NCBI GenBank assembly: GCA_036850595.1
Contig: CM072158.1
Span: 21,324,578-21,388,577, forward strand
Direction of reading: 5' to 3'
Origin: Rhyacichthys aspro
Lineage: Eukaryota; Chordata; Actinopteri; Gobiiformes; Rhyacichthyidae
Length of the DNA: 64,000 nt
Below the pieces are notes generated by a model. It was not told the origin of the DNA. It was given only the letters and a program-made list of their open reading frames with translations, and did not search any database. Of this stretch, positions 1-12,275 are shown one piece after another. The position numbers and the translations under genes are program-made. Each line of letters begins with the position of its first letter. Positions within the stretch are counted from its first letter, which is position 1.

Positions 1-1380
1 TCAAATAAAAAACAGAAACTCATCCCTTAAGTCGCTCTATTTAGAATCCTTTCAAACATTGATGCAACACTCGCAATAACCTTTTTTGGGGGCTTTGAAT
101 GGCAGTCACACATGGCGTTAACACAAAACTCTTACTGCTGTGCAGAAAGTAGTAGCAGAAATAGTAGCAGAAACCACTAGGGCTCTGTGATTTTGTCTGT
201 AACCTGCTCTAACTAGAGTTCAAGTTTACTCCAGAAATGGGTTCTCAGTGGTTTACAAGGAAACAGGACAAACCTCTTCCAACTCTCATGTCACACATGT
301 TTTTTTTTTCCAGCACTCCAAGAAGCATGTGTTTCCTTCCATAACTAGCAAGATTGTGTTTGTATCATTCCTTTGTGAATTCATGCTCAGTCATGGCTCC
401 TGAAAGTCTTAATTTTATACTGTGTTAGGATGATTTTTTGTAGATATAATTCACATGATGATTGGTATGATACAAAACTGGAAAGAATGCATCCCACAAA
501 ATGTTTTTTTCATGAAGTTAGGAACTAAAGATTTACAAAGTTTTTGTTTTTTGCAGGAGTGCGTGTCTTGTCCTGGTGAAGGGTTTCGGAGTTGTTTCAG
601 GAAGGTATTGCTGTGTACTGTAACAGAGATAAAGAGTTGTTTTTGTGGGGGAAGCTGTCGCATTATCTGACTTTTTGTGTGACTCAGTCAATCATTTCTC
701 CGGTGTGTCATTGGCATATATTACAGCTCACTCTGCTTCCATTGTCCTTGTGTGGCAGGTTCATTTTAGCTTTATTAACAACGTTTTAAATAGAGAAGGG
801 ATACAACATTTTTGCTTTGTTCCTTATGCCTTATGCCAAGTGTGTCAATTTTTTTTTTAAATTCTGACTTTCTAAATTTTTTGTTAAATTGTCGTTTAAG
901 GTGTCAACTTTGTTAAACATATCAGTACAAATTTTCAGAAATGACAACTTTTGTAGGTTACATGTGTTCAGGTCTGAAGAGAGAAAGTAATATTTTATCT
1001 ATTTATTCTCACTCATCTTTTCAATTGTGAGTGTCCGTACCACTTATATTCAAGTGCACTCTGGCTTCCTTGCTGACTCTATTTGCATGCTGATCCTCTG
1101 AAATTATTTGAATATTGTGGGTTTCAAAAGAGCAATACCAGCAGGAAGTGATGTTAATGCTATTCCATGTTTGCTGTTTTCTGCATATAACTAGAGTCAG
1201 AGCATTGGAGCAGTCTCTTAGATGTCACACTTGTTGCTCTTCTCCTGTACTTGTTATCACAGTCAGAGCCTGACTTCTTGTCAGAGTCCCTGCAGTGTCG
1301 CCCAGCCTTTGGGAAGCCTTCCTTTATTTGTGTTGATGCTGCAGGGGCTTGGAAAAGGAAAGGTCAGACCTGCTGTTAAT
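1..1380. other. Intronic/upstream sequence, no gene seen
   Basis: AT-rich non-coding sequence upstream of the first recognisable VPS50 exon. Short open frames at 450-860 have no family resemblance and no convincing exon borders. It is presumably a VPS50 intron, because the next exon downstream starts mid-protein. Confidence 0.5.
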
Positions 1381-1389
1381 TATTAAAAA

Positions 1390-1500
1390 TAGTGTAACAG
1401 GTGGCTCACCTATTACATACTTGGCAGACACGGGTTCAATTCCGGCACGGGTCATGTGCTTAATGTCATTTTGTCTGGTTTCTGTCTGGTTTCTGTCTGT
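1390..1500 (+). repeat. Possible tRNA-derived SINE remnant
   Basis: A good B-box-like sequence (GGTTCAATTCC, about 1433-1443) follows a weak A-box-like stretch about 40 bases upstream, and a CTGGTTTCTGT unit is repeated just after. This fits the head of a tRNA-derived SINE. No cloverleaf is evident, so it is not called a tRNA gene. Confidence 0.3.
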
Positions 1501-2300
1501 AAATTGACATTAAAATAAGTTTAGCAGCAAACTTTGATCTATTCAAACGAGAGCTGCTTTACTCCTCAAAATACAACCTCTGTAAGTTGATATCACAGCC
1601 TGAGAGATATTGTTGGACAGCTTGGCTCATATTTTGATTGTGCCAGTATGACACCAGGCTCAAAGTACCTTAACTAGTAAATATGCATCTACAAAGCCTC
1701 AGTTCACACTGTACTTTTATTTACTAACTTATATTACATATTATATATAATATATACATATTAGACAAATTAAATATGTACATGGAAGAGTGTTGGTCAG
1801 GTGACTCTTCACTCACTAAAATTTAGTAATGTTACATTTTGTTTTATTTGCATCCCCTATTCCCATTCTGTTGATAATGTAACCTACCATCTTTAAATAT
1901 TTACAAAGTGACTGAGCACCACAGCTACAGTCTGATTTAGCAGGTGTTAATAGGTGGGAGATACAAATGATCTCAGAAATGAGGTGATTTCTTTTCATTG
2001 TCTGCTTCTTGTTTGTCTCATCTGTTTTGTGCTGCTTGATGATGTAAATGGAAAGTACACCAGTGAGCGACCTATTGTTTGTAAACCCAGCTAGCTTGAG
2101 GCCTTTCCTTCAACTGCAGGAGATGTGAGTCTCATGGAACATGTTTGGTGCTGACAATCCTTCACTGATGCATCATTAAAAAAAAACCTTCAGGAGTCAG
2201 CAGAGATACCTGGTGTCTCATGTCCATTTCCCTCACCAGATTAAGCCAATGGTGTGTATAAATGACATAGTCACTTTATGGGACTGTGTTGGGCAACATG
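1501..2300. other. Intronic sequence, nothing recognised
   Basis: AT-rich, with short TATA-rich stretches near 1735-1765. No exon, RNA gene or repeat family was recognised. Confidence 0.5.
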
Positions 2301-3453
2301 TATTGTGTGAAAAAGTATTTTTCAGATCATCAAACAAATTTAAATATTAGAAGATAACTCAAGTAAACACAAAGTTTTTAAGTGATGATTTTATTTATTT
2401 AGAAAAAAAACTGTCTGAACCTACCTAGCATTATGTGAAAAAGTAATTGCCCCCTTAACCTATTGGTTCTGCCACCCTCAGCAGCAACAACGTTAATCAA
2501 GTATTTGAAATTATTGCCAATGAGTCTTTCACATTTGGCCCACTCTTCTTTGCAGAATTCTTTTAATTCAGCCACATTGGCCTTTTTAAGGGTCATGCTT
2601 CAGCTTGAGGTCACAAACTGATGACTGGACATCCTCCTTCAGGATTTTTTTGGTAGAGAGAATTCATGGTTCCATCAATCACAGCAAATCATCCAGGTCC
2701 TGAATCAGCAAAGCAGCCCCAGACCATCTCGCTACCACAATAATATTTGACTGTTGGTATAATGTTCTTTTTCTGAAATGCTGTGTTATGTCAGATGTAA
2801 GGAAATACAGTTCAAAGTTAAATTTTTCTCTTATCAGTCCACAGAATATTTTCCCAAAAGTCTTGGGGATCATTGGGAGATGTTTTTGGCAAAAGTGAAA
2901 CGAACCTTTGTTATTATTGGTCAGCCCTGGTTTTTGCTTTGGATCTCTGCCATAGATACCATTTGTGCCCAGTTTCTTTTTCATGGTTCTTCTTTCTTAT
3001 GGAGTCATGAACACTGACCTTAACTGAGCCAAGTGAGGCCTGCAGTTCTTCAGATGTTGTTGAGGGATCTTTTGTGACATTGATGAGCTGTCACTGTGCT
3101 CTTGGAGTAATTTTGGTAGGTCAGATACTCCTGGGAAGGTTCACCTCTGTTCCATATTATCTCCATTTGTGGATAATGGCTCTTACCATGGTTGGGTAGC
3201 AGTGTTCAGGCCTGGGTGTGGCTAGTGAAATTAAACTTAGCTTTCCAAAAAAATTGTGATTAATCACAATTAATTTATGATTTAATGAAGCGTGGCTGTT
3301 TATTTTTCACATAGGGTGAACGTAGGTTCAGATTGCTTTTTCCCTTAATAAATAAAATCGTCACTTAAAACTTTATTTTGTGTTTACTGGAGTTTGTCTA
3401 ATATTTATATCTGAAAAGGAGAAAGAGGGTGAATCCTTTTTCACAGCACTGTA
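2301..3453 (-). mobile_element. Degenerate Tc1/mariner transposon (minus strand)
   Basis: Transposase remnants lie on the minus strand. The segment at 2399-2596 carries the C-terminal part (NVAELKEFCKEEWAK, VVAAEGG). The segment at 2679-2984 carries an N-terminal/central part (KKLGTNGIYGR, HFCQKHLP, FGKIFCGL). Near 2600-2640 the sequence jumps from one to the other, so the middle containing catalytic acidic residues is deleted. The outer ends are related inverted repeats (TGTGTGAAAAAGTATTT on the left; the complement of AATCCTTTTTCACAGCACTG on the right). Both ends abut TA, the expected Tc1 target duplication. Stops and frameshifts are frequent, so it is dead. It lies in a presumed VPS50 intron. 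Confidence 0.85.
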
Positions 3454-4146
3454 TCCAGTGTGAAGCACTGGTCTACTTTGATTCGCACTTTCTAAATCTC
3501 CAAGCTCTGTCCTTTCTGTTGCCATGGGTTTTAATAACTGGCTGGCTGCTTGTGTGCAATAATGGGGTTCATTCACAGCATTAGGGCAGATTGTGGAGGA
3601 GAGCAGTGTGAAAGTGGGTGAGATGGCCCAGTGTTAATAGCAGCCATTCCTTCATTATGTTTGATAGCTATTGATCTGCCAAAGACTGTGATACAACACA
3701 GACCTCTTTTATATATATCATGATTCACTGCTTTATGGAATGGCATCCAGCAAAAAGTCTTTTCTACTTTGCAGAATATGATATCAAGAGTAGACAGCTG
3801 GTAGACGAGTGTTGACTCACTAAAATGATATGTTCCTTTGATGTGAGAAGTTTCACAAGACTGATTAAATTTCAGATTATACTTACCTTTGAGCAAACAT
3901 CTTTATTTTGTCCACTCTGTGCTACTACATTATTTCATGTTGAGACAAAGATCTTCCTCAGGCGGAAACCAGTGAATCTCCCACAGAATAAGCCCTAGTT
4001 CACAGAGGGCCCTCAGAGGGACACCAGATCCTGGCTCTCTCTGTGCTTTAAAGACAGGAAAACAAAATAATAATTCTTTTAAAATCAAACAAACCGCAGT
4101 GTCCTATGCAGCACTGTTGGGTGTAACATGTCCACATGTGTTTCAG
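3454..4146. other. Intronic sequence before the first VPS50 exon
   Basis: No feature recognised apart from the pyrimidine-rich tract and TTTCAG acceptor ending at 4146. Confidence 0.5.
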
Positions 4147-4295
4147 GAGGCAGCAGCGGAGAGTGGAGCCGTCCATGGCCCCAGTGAGGAGCGGAAGGAG
4201 AAGGTGCCCAGCCCTCACCTGAGCCAGCTGGTGGTTCTCACCAACAGTGGCACTCTCTATGGTCTGGCACAGCGAGTGGTCGCCACAGAGTCTTT
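4147..4295 (+). CDS. vps50: VPS50 exon (first in window)
   Basis: Acceptor TTTCAG, donor GTAAGA. Encodes a charged, probably disordered linker (SEERKEKVPSPHLS), then SQLVVLTNSGTLYGL and AQRVVATES, ending two bases into a Leu codon (phase 2). The open frame continues upstream of the acceptor, but the sequence there is intronic. Confidence 0.92.
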
Positions 4296-7200
4296 GTAAG
4301 AACTTGAGATTCATTAACAGTGTATAAGTCTAACTTACCTGTGTGAACTGCCAGTCAGCTGTCTTCTCTATAGGCACGCATACTGATTAGATGGAAGACG
4401 GAAGGACAATTTACTGCTCTTAAAATGTTTATATATTCTTTTATATTTAGTGTCCACACCTAAAACGTTTAGACATATGTGAGAGTTTACCTGAAACTTA
4501 ACCTTAACTTTCCCTTTGGATCCTCAGATCTGCCTTTGAGCTCTCTCTGTACTCGGGTGACCTCAGTGGTCCTGTTATGTATGTGACTGCTCTGATCTAG
4601 GAATTCCAACCAAATAATAATTGAATATTGGTGTCAGACAGGATTAATTTAGTTATAGAAATATGTACTTGAGCTTTTGTTGCAAACCCAGAATTAGCCA
4701 CTCTTACTTACACTGAGTGTCATTCTTTCTTGCATTACACCCACATACAGCTCACAAAGACCTCATACATAATTAAGTCTAAGTTTAAAGGAAACCACCC
4801 CAACCCAAATCAAAAGCAGGAGCTGGTAAAGGGGCCCTTGGTTTACACAGGAGTCATTAGAACCATGCAGCAACAAGTAACCTTCACATTTCCTCTGCTC
4901 AGTGAGTCAAACAAATCATCAGCAGCTTTGAAGAGCCCTCCGCTTTTAATATACCTCCTTTAGATTTAATATGAGTTACACGATGCCTTTTAGACACTGC
5001 ACAGGTTTTTGAGGTAGAAAATTAACTCGCATTGCCTTAGTCACATTTTTACTGCAATAGATTGGCTTTTTTCCTGGTTTTGTAGAGTTTTTGCTGTCAT
5101 AAAGTGAAAAACACAACTAGCTATACCAACATGTTGCATCCAATGCCAATTTCACATTAAATTAAAAACAGTCTTCATGTGATCTTTACTGAAGCATGCA
5201 CTCGTTAGGAGCCAAGATAGAGTCATCCTCATTGATTGACAATTTGGATGACAAAGGCAACACTTTATATGGTGCCTAGGCAAAATGAGTTGTCAAACTA
5301 AAATGCTGCAAAAAGTGTGCCTTAACTGTTTGTCTGCCTGGCTTTTGCTTAGTACTCAAGCACTCTCATGAGGGTGAAACAGTGCCTCACCTGATGCCCA
5401 GCACAAGCTATATCAGTGCTGGTCATGCTGGTAAATCTGGACCTATGTCTTTTGTTTTTTGACAGCGATATGATGGACCACAAACACTGGGGGTAACAGT
5501 TTTCCAGCAGTCTATTTGTCTCAGAGAACTAGGCTTCTGTAGCTGTATGGAGCGTAGATGAAGGAAGTGATGATTGAACAGAGTAAGGACCAATTTGTTC
5601 TGAGGTCACATGAGTTAAGGGCAGTGCAGCCTTTTTAGACTTTGCTTTCCTACTTTTAATAAATTATGTTGCTTTCTCAAATTGTGCTGTCCAAGCAATT
5701 GTTCAGTTGCTGACCTGGAAACTCACAGAAATCACTCTGTAAGCCTTGTTGGGCAGCAAACTCAGTCGTGAAACTGCGCCCACTCAAATCCCCTGCCTTT
5801 TGTGTGTTCTTGTATCACACTAACAGTTGAGCCATCGATCTGTCTGAGTTAAAAGGTCTTTTTTAGGCAGAGATGGATTCACAGTGGAATAATGGTATTG
5901 GTTCTGCTCAAATTGATTTTTTTTCTGTCTTGTATTTCTTTGTCAGTTGTCATCCCCACTTCAAGTTTTTTCAAGGGTTATTTAAACCTGTTAAAGCCAG
6001 CACTGAATTCTTTGGCTTTAATAATTTCCTGTAAAGACACTGATATGCTGGCAAAGCTAAAAGGGAAAAGAGGTCATATGTTTTGTGTGATGTAAAAACA
6101 AAATTTGCTCAAAACTGATTATCTATCATTAGTGTGTGCAAAGGATTCATTGTTGGCTAACTGTTTCCTCAGAGTGTTTTTGGCTGAACAGTTTGAGTCA
6201 CTCCAGTCGCACCTGGACACCATGATGCCCGCGGCCAAGAAGCCCTTCCTGCAGCAGTTCTACTCCCAGGTACAGGTTTATTTGCAGCTATCAGCCTGTT
6301 TCTCTTCCGGGACAAATAACTATAGCCAATTGCTCAGTCATATCTTCCATGAACAAGAAGAAAGTGAGTGTCACTTCTCATAGTCTGTTATCAGCCTTTC
6401 TCTGAGAATGATCTTTTGAATGAACAAACCTTTATTGACTGAGAAAGTACTCAACATCAGTAGAATACCACTGCAGTCTCACATGTTTCTACCATCTAGC
6501 AATCAATGACATTATCAATGACATGATTTAAAGAAACACTGTGACCTTTGTGCTCATCACTGTGCTTTACATTCCACTGAGACCAGATGTAGATATCAGG
6601 CAAGTGTGTTTTCTTCTTTCCCTTTAGACTGTGTCGACAGCCAGTGAGCTGAGGAAGCCCATATATTGGATCGTAGCGGCCAAGGCCATTGACTATGAGC
6701 AGATGCTACTGCTGATGTCAGGAGTTAAGTGGGACATTAGAGAGATCATGTCCCAGCACAATGTATATGTGGATGTGCTCCTAAAGGTACGCAACAGAAT
6801 ATGCAAAACCATTCATACTTCACCTAATACCATTAGTCTTACACCAAGACTGTGAAGAATGTGAATGTTTTTCATTTCAGGTATATTGCTCTCTCACTTA
6901 ACTGCCACATATTTGTCACAAATTTATCACATACACCCATTAGACAGCAGTTTAGGCAATAATGAAGCTTGATACAGCCCTTTGTTATGAAAAAAAAAAA
7001 AATGAAAAGATAATTTTTGTACATATACATACAGTGTTGTGAGCCATCGGTTACCATGTTCGCGCTTGATCAGAACATAACCTTTGGTAAAAATGAAATG
7101 AAAAAAATCATTAGTATGTGTTAATGTTTAATTTAAGTTTTTTTTATAACTTGAGTCTGAAAAGAGACCCTCTGAGTTGAAATGTATTCAGTTTTTTTTT

Positions 7201-10200
7201 TTATTAGCAGTTATTTCAGACAGTGTGAATAATTCACACCTCACAGTCTGCAGATCTCAGCTTAGGCTCCGAAAGTATTTTGGGAACTGGAGTCTAACAC
7301 TGAAAGTATGTCTTTAAGCATTCCAGCCACTTTTCATGTCATGTATTTTTGATTGAGGGGAAGACACACTATGGGCTTATGGCTGTTTTGTAAGAGTTGG
7401 GTCTAAAGGGCTTGCAGTGGGAATGGCAAAGCCCCAACACAAGAAAGTGTTTTTATTAGCACACATCCCAGTGAAACAGCAGGATATCAGTTCAGTCAAA
7501 AGAGGCGCACCTTAAAGTCACATTCTGGGTTTTACTTGTTTACTGGAGAAATGTCCAGGCCCTGAGTGTACTGCTGTTACTATAATGTGATCCACAATAA
7601 TCATCTTTCACTGATCAGTGATCAGCTCAGTGAGCTGCAGAAAATGCATATACAATACTAAATAACTATATACAGGTATTACATACAAACCTCCCTGAAA
7701 AATCCCTGAATATATTGATAATAATAATAATTACATATTTTTATATTGTCAAGTATTTTATGGGGCTTAATTAAATATGTTTATACAATGTCTAACAAAA
7801 GCAAAACAAAGGTAGTGTATTCAAAAGGCATTTAAAAAAAATCTTGAGCTCATTTAAAACTGCTGCTAGTTGCAGGGTTAAATTGCTTTCTAGACGTTGG
7901 TGTGGCTCATGGAGCACATTACAGCAGATGTACTGTTCTCTTCAGACGCTAATGTCTCAGTGTCGACATGTCGCACACATATAACTCATACAGAATGGGT
8001 TTGTGAAGCGCGTTCTGCACGCTGCCCAATGATTTATTCATGAATTCAGGTTGATCACTGGCATTCAACACCGACTGATTGATTTGCATATAAAGTGGGA
8101 AGAAAATGTAGCCATCCAAATGACTTCATTGAGAAAATATTCTCACAGTACTAGTGTGTGGCTGTTGGGACACAGTCAAGTATACAACAGTTGTCCCTTC
8201 ACATTCATTTTAAATATGATGCAATTTTAATTAGAAGCTCCTCATTTTCATGTAGCATATACAACAATACGTTGCTTTTCTAAATTGTTAACATTGCATA
8301 GTTCCATGAATAACTGATTGCAACATTCTGAGCAGTGAGTGCAGGACTAAACTCCTGCTTTATATCACGTGTTTCTTAAATCCACTGACATAAACCTAGA
8401 GATTGGCCAATTATAATCCAAACGTTTCATATTCAGCTGTAATACCCTCTTTTCTTGCTGCACAGAGACTGTTCTTTTACTCTGACAGCCAGACTGTGAG
8501 CTACAGTGTTACAGTGTACTTATATATTTCTCTGAACTGAATCAGTGGGACCAGTGTGTCCAGTCACATTTTGCATATGATTTCACATGTGGAGAACAGC
8601 AACCTTTATGTGATGACTCTCTAGGATTAAAGAATCATTTGGAACAGTTAGAAGCTATAATTCAAAGAACATATGAAACACTCTGAGAAGTATTTTGTAC
8701 ATTGAACAGAAGGCACTGCTGTTCCACTGGAGTTTGAAAACAGCCAACCAACTTTTATAGAGTGAGGAGTTCTGGAAACATCACAGTTGTGTAAAGAGGA
8801 GTAGGCTGATGGATGTTTTCACACTAGTCCTCTCTGATACCTCTGTGTCCTTTACGCTGCAGGAGTTTGAGCAGTTTAACCAGCGACTGGCAGATGTTTC
8901 CAGGCATGTGCGCATCCCGCTGCCTGTGTCCAACGTCCTGTGGGAGCACTGCATTCGACTGGCCAACAGGACACTGGTTGAGGGGTACGAGAGCATAACA
9001 CAGTCTCAACACAGTCTCTCTCCATTGCACTGGAGACACTGGGAATACGTACAAACCAAGAATAGTCTGTTTAATTCAAAATGATGTACAAATGTATATT
9101 AAATGATTAGCATGTGGTCCTGTCATGTGTCAAAACTCTTATTTGCAAATGTGTAAAATGTGTTTATAGCTTGCCACACAAATGTCACAGGTGAACAAAA
9201 GACACATTAGTGTACTGAGTTCCAACCAAACCATTTACTACATCTGCAATTATTTTTCACATACTAACTACTTACTACTTACTTACTTTTTCAGAATAAT
9301 GCAAGAATACACTTTTTAAAGTAGCCTTTGCCATACAAACCTGAATTAAAACTGTAGTGAAGTGGGTTTAGCTTGCCATCGGTAATCATTAGGTCTTCCC
9401 TGTGAGGAATGAGAAGAGCGTTTACTGCAGGGATATAGATAATGTCATTATGAGAGGACAGGCAGAGCCCAGTGACTAGTCAGAATGTTCTGAAGAATTT
9501 TACAGATTTCGTTTGACTCTTAAGAGTAGTGCTGTTTTTCCCTTCAACTGTCCTCCCTGAATAGCTCCTTTATCTTGAAGTGCCAATCAGTCCGTCACAT
9601 CTCTGCTGCTTCATCTGGAGGCCACTGTGTATCCCAGGACATAGATGGCACACACAGACTTAAAATACTCTTGACCTGTGGTCTGTTAGGTTTAAGAAGC
9701 TCTCTGAGCTCTCACTGGTTTTGCTGCAGCCTCTTTTTCAGTTTGTGAGGGAAAGTGTTGTAGACTTGACTTTTTAAGATTATTTTTTGGGCTTTATTGA
9801 TAGATGATGGTAGCTGGACAGAAAACAGAGTGAGAGAGAGAGTGGGGAATGACATTGGACAAATGACCCAGGGCATCCACCTTGCAGACTTGACTGATAT
9901 AAATGTCCTCTGTTGTTTCCTGACAGAGATGGGCTTGTGTACTTATGAACAGCTCACAGCCACAGTTGCCACAGCTACAGTTGTTGGAAAGCATTTACCA
10001 TTAGACATGGGCTGTGTATATATCCCCAGTCCATTCCCACATACACACTCGCTTATTTGTGTTAGTTTGTACTGAGTCTGACTGGCATGTTTGGCTCTGT
10101 TAGCTTTCACAATTTGGCAGCAGAGCTCTGGTGCTTCTGACCAAATTCACACAAAGAGGACAGGTGATGAAAGGAAGGCACTCAAACTGGAAAAGAGACT

Positions 10201-11027
10201 GTTTTTACAAAAGTCAGTTTGTCTAGAGAACATGTCTCTTTAAGGCCCCAGTGGATAAACCAGTCTGACTCAATAATACACTCAGGAAAACTGCATTCAT
10301 GACACAAGGAGTGTCAACAGTCAGGACTGTGGCTGAAGTGTCTTCTAATAAAGTTTCTAATGAGCACTGTCATTTAGTGGGTCGTATTCTCAGGCTTTCT
10401 GCATTTACTTTTATTTCTACTTGAAATGATCAATGGAGAAGCGTTAGAAGAAAAACAGATGTCAGGCTATGTCTCCAATGTGAATGCTGTGAATTACAAG
10501 CTGACACTACAGAACGGTGCCTGCAGAGAGAGGTTAACGTCTTGAGTAAGTTGTTGAGTAAGGTGATGTTGGTGGGTCAAGCTGTTTTTGACTGCAGTCA
10601 TCCTTCCTGTCCATAAAACTGACTGTCTGCTGTGTCTCTGCTGTAGCTATGCTAATGTGAAGAAATGCAGTAACGAGGGCCGCGCCCTGATGCAGCTGGA
10701 CTTCCAGCAGTTCCTCATGAAGCTGGAGAAGCTTACAGACCTGCGGCCTATTCCGGACAAAGAGTTTGTCGAAACATATATCAAGGCATATTACCTGACT
10801 GAGAATGATATGGAGCAGTTTATCAAGAATCACAGGGTAAGGCTGTGAGCCGATTGAAGCCCTTCAGCAGGCTTTCTAACAGCTAACAGCCTTTGTGTTT
10901 GTCTCAGGAATACTCCATGAAGCAGCTGGCCAACCTGGTCAACGTCTGCCTGGGTTCACACATCAACAAAAAAGCCAGACAGAAACTCCTGGCTGCTATC
11001 GACGACATCGACAGACCCAAGAGATAG
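4147..11027 (+). CDS. vps50: VPS50 (syndetin, CCDC132), C-terminal part, 6 exons
   Basis: Exons 4147-4295, 6173-6269, 6628-6786, 8863-8984, 10647-10836 and 10908-11027 join in frame to about 278 residues and end in TAG at 11025-11027. The product matches the C-terminal region of VPS50/syndetin: AQRVVATESL, PAAKKPFLQQFYSQ, KPIYWIVAAKAIDYEQ, RVRIPLPVSN, GRALMQLDFQQFLMKLEKL and the terminus AAIDDIDRPKR are nearly identical to the human protein as I remember it. Syndetin replaces VPS54 in the EARP tethering complex (with VPS51, VPS52 and VPS53), which acts in endosomal recycling and in neuronal dense-core vesicles. The human protein is about 960 residues, so the N-terminal two thirds lie upstream of the window. 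All splice sites are GT-AG and all phases match. The neighbour CALCR in tail-to-tail orientation is the same as in human. No damage is seen. Confidence 0.96.
4296..6172. other. VPS50 intron
   Basis: No gene or clear repeat was recognised in this 1.9-kb intron. The short open frame at 5892-6095 has no homology that I can see. Confidence 0.6.
6173..6269 (+). CDS. vps50: VPS50 exon
   Basis: Acceptor TTCCTCAG, donor GTACAG. Its first base completes the Leu codon split by the previous intron. Encodes VFLAEQFESLQSHLD and then the conserved PAAKKPFLQQFYSQ; ends in phase 0. Confidence 0.95.
6628..6786 (+). CDS. vps50: VPS50 exon
   Basis: Acceptor CCTTTAG, donor GTACGC; exactly 53 codons. Encodes TVSTASELRKPIYWIV, KAIDYEQMLLLM and EIMSQHNVYVD, very close to the human sequence. 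Confidence 0.96.
6787..8862. other. VPS50 intron
   Basis: 2.1-kb AT-rich intron. No exon, RNA gene or clear repeat was recognised. Confidence 0.6.
8863..8984 (+). CDS. vps50: VPS50 exon
   Basis: Acceptor CGCTGCAG, donor GGGTAC. Encodes EFEQFNQRLADVS, RVRIPLPVSN and WEHCIRLANRTLVEG. The final Gly codon is split (phase 2) and is completed by the next exon to give G-Y-A-N as in human. Confidence 0.95.
8985..10646. other. VPS50 intron
   Basis: 1.7-kb intron with one repeat-like segment around 9780-9900. Nothing else recognised. Confidence 0.6.
9780..9900. repeat. Probable dispersed fish repeat (SINE-like)
   Basis: The run TTTATTGATAGATGATGG...GAGAGAGAGAGTGGGGAATGACATTGGACAAATGACCC resembles a common short fish repeat with a purine-rich middle and GGGGAATGACAT core. 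Recognised by eye only; boundaries are uncertain. Confidence 0.35.
10647..10836 (+). CDS. vps50: VPS50 exon
   Basis: Acceptor TGCTGTAG, donor GTAAGG. Encodes YANVKKCSNEGRALMQ, LDFQQFLMKLEKL, PIPDKEFVETYIKAYY and LTENDMEQFIKNHR. This is the most conserved block of the syndetin C-terminal domain. Confidence 0.97.
10908..11027 (+). CDS. vps50: VPS50 last coding exon and stop
   Basis: Acceptor GTCTCAG. 39 codons plus TAG: EYSMKQLANLVNVCLGS, KKARQKLLAA and IDDIDRPKR*. Both length and final residues match the vertebrate family end, so this stop is the real one. Confidence 0.97.
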   Translation, partial: EYSMKQLANLVNVCLGSHINKKARQKLLAAIDDIDRPKR

Positions 11028-12275
11028 ACTGAGGACCAGACACCCCCAATCAGACCAGCCCAGCTCCACACTAAATGCCTTTATTTTCATTTTCAGCTCG
11101 AGGCCACACATCCTGCTGTAACTATTTATAGCTTGAATGTTACTTCATCTGTGGGCTACATAAGGCCCAAAAGACCGACTGTCCCCGTTAAATGGAGCCC
11201 ATGTTGAGACAGCTTTTCTTTCACAAAGCATGCAGCAATTATTCTGTAGTCACTCATTAATGAACCATGAGCAGATCAGTAAAACACCAAAACTAATAGC
11301 TTCGTATTAGCTTCTTCACACAAACTTCATACAAACAGTGACTGCACAAAAGTATAATGGGCTTTGCAGAACAGGCAGGTATGCTCAGTGGGTGATGTGA
11401 GAAAGCTCAAGCACACACCTGTTTGCATTCTCACACTTACTTAGTGATCGACCACTGTAATTCCAAAAGAAATATTGCAATCCACTACAGTAAAAGTTCT
11501 TTTTTGCTTGACGAAAATAAATGCACACTATATTATGCCATACTTTGCTTTGTTGTAACTGACATTCCTTTTCTTGTGCTCATTTATTGGTGTTAAAAAA
11601 CTCTGAGTTCTTGCAGACACTGGTCTCTTCTGTGATCCATTTTGCTGTACATGTGACTCCAGGACACTTGTGCCCGACTGAATGCAGTTTTTCCTCTGTT
11701 TGCCTTTAAATATTAAAATATGAAAAAATATTGATAGTATAGAGTATTTAAAATGTAATAGATATGTTGAACAGATGATTAGCTGGCACTTTCACCATGC
11801 TGCAGTGACTTTCTGAGATTGTGAGGAAAAAAAGGAGGCTGGACTTGAAAGTGTTTTAACAGATTTAGGCACTATTATATTATTTTATTATTTTATTAGA
11901 TTATAACTCCAGATAACTCCCATCATCTCCACTTGACCAAGATGATATTGTGTTTGCTGTCGGAGGATAATATGTCCATGAAGTCACTTTTTGATATCTT
12001 TGTATATTTAGTGTGCATCCATTCCCATAAGAATACTGCAATGTGAATGTGTTAAACAATGTCTGTATTTCTTGCTTTGTGTCTTTTGGGGTTTTTATGA
12101 AAACGGTTGGAAATGTGTGTGATCATTTATCCTTTTGCTTGTAACTTATTAAGTGAAACAAATGCAGATATTTACACAATGTCAAGTAAATGCACTATTG
12201 TAAGTAATGACTGTGTTGGATCTGTATGCCTAACCAAAGTGATTGGAAGACAATAAACACACTAAGGATTCAAAC
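11028..12275 (+). other. vps50: VPS50 3' UTR (extent inferred)
   Basis: Non-coding sequence after the VPS50 stop. It contains AATAAA hexamers at 11516-11521 and 12252-12257. The second is followed by a T-rich stretch and makes a plausible distal end. Transcript evidence would be needed to choose between them. Confidence 0.5.
12252..12257 (+). terminator. Candidate VPS50 polyadenylation signal
   Basis: Canonical AATAAA about 1.2 kb past the stop, with T-rich sequence (TGTTTACTGTATATATT) shortly after. An alternative hexamer is at 11516-11521. Confidence 0.4.

Noticed and set aside
1400..1450. A tRNA gene at the B-box-like GGTTCAATTCC
   Set aside because: No acceptor stem or anticodon arm pairs convincingly; a SINE head is the better reading.
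6105..6383. Treating the whole 6105-6383 open frame as coding
   Set aside because: Only 6173-6269 matches VPS50; the rest lies outside a good acceptor and donor.
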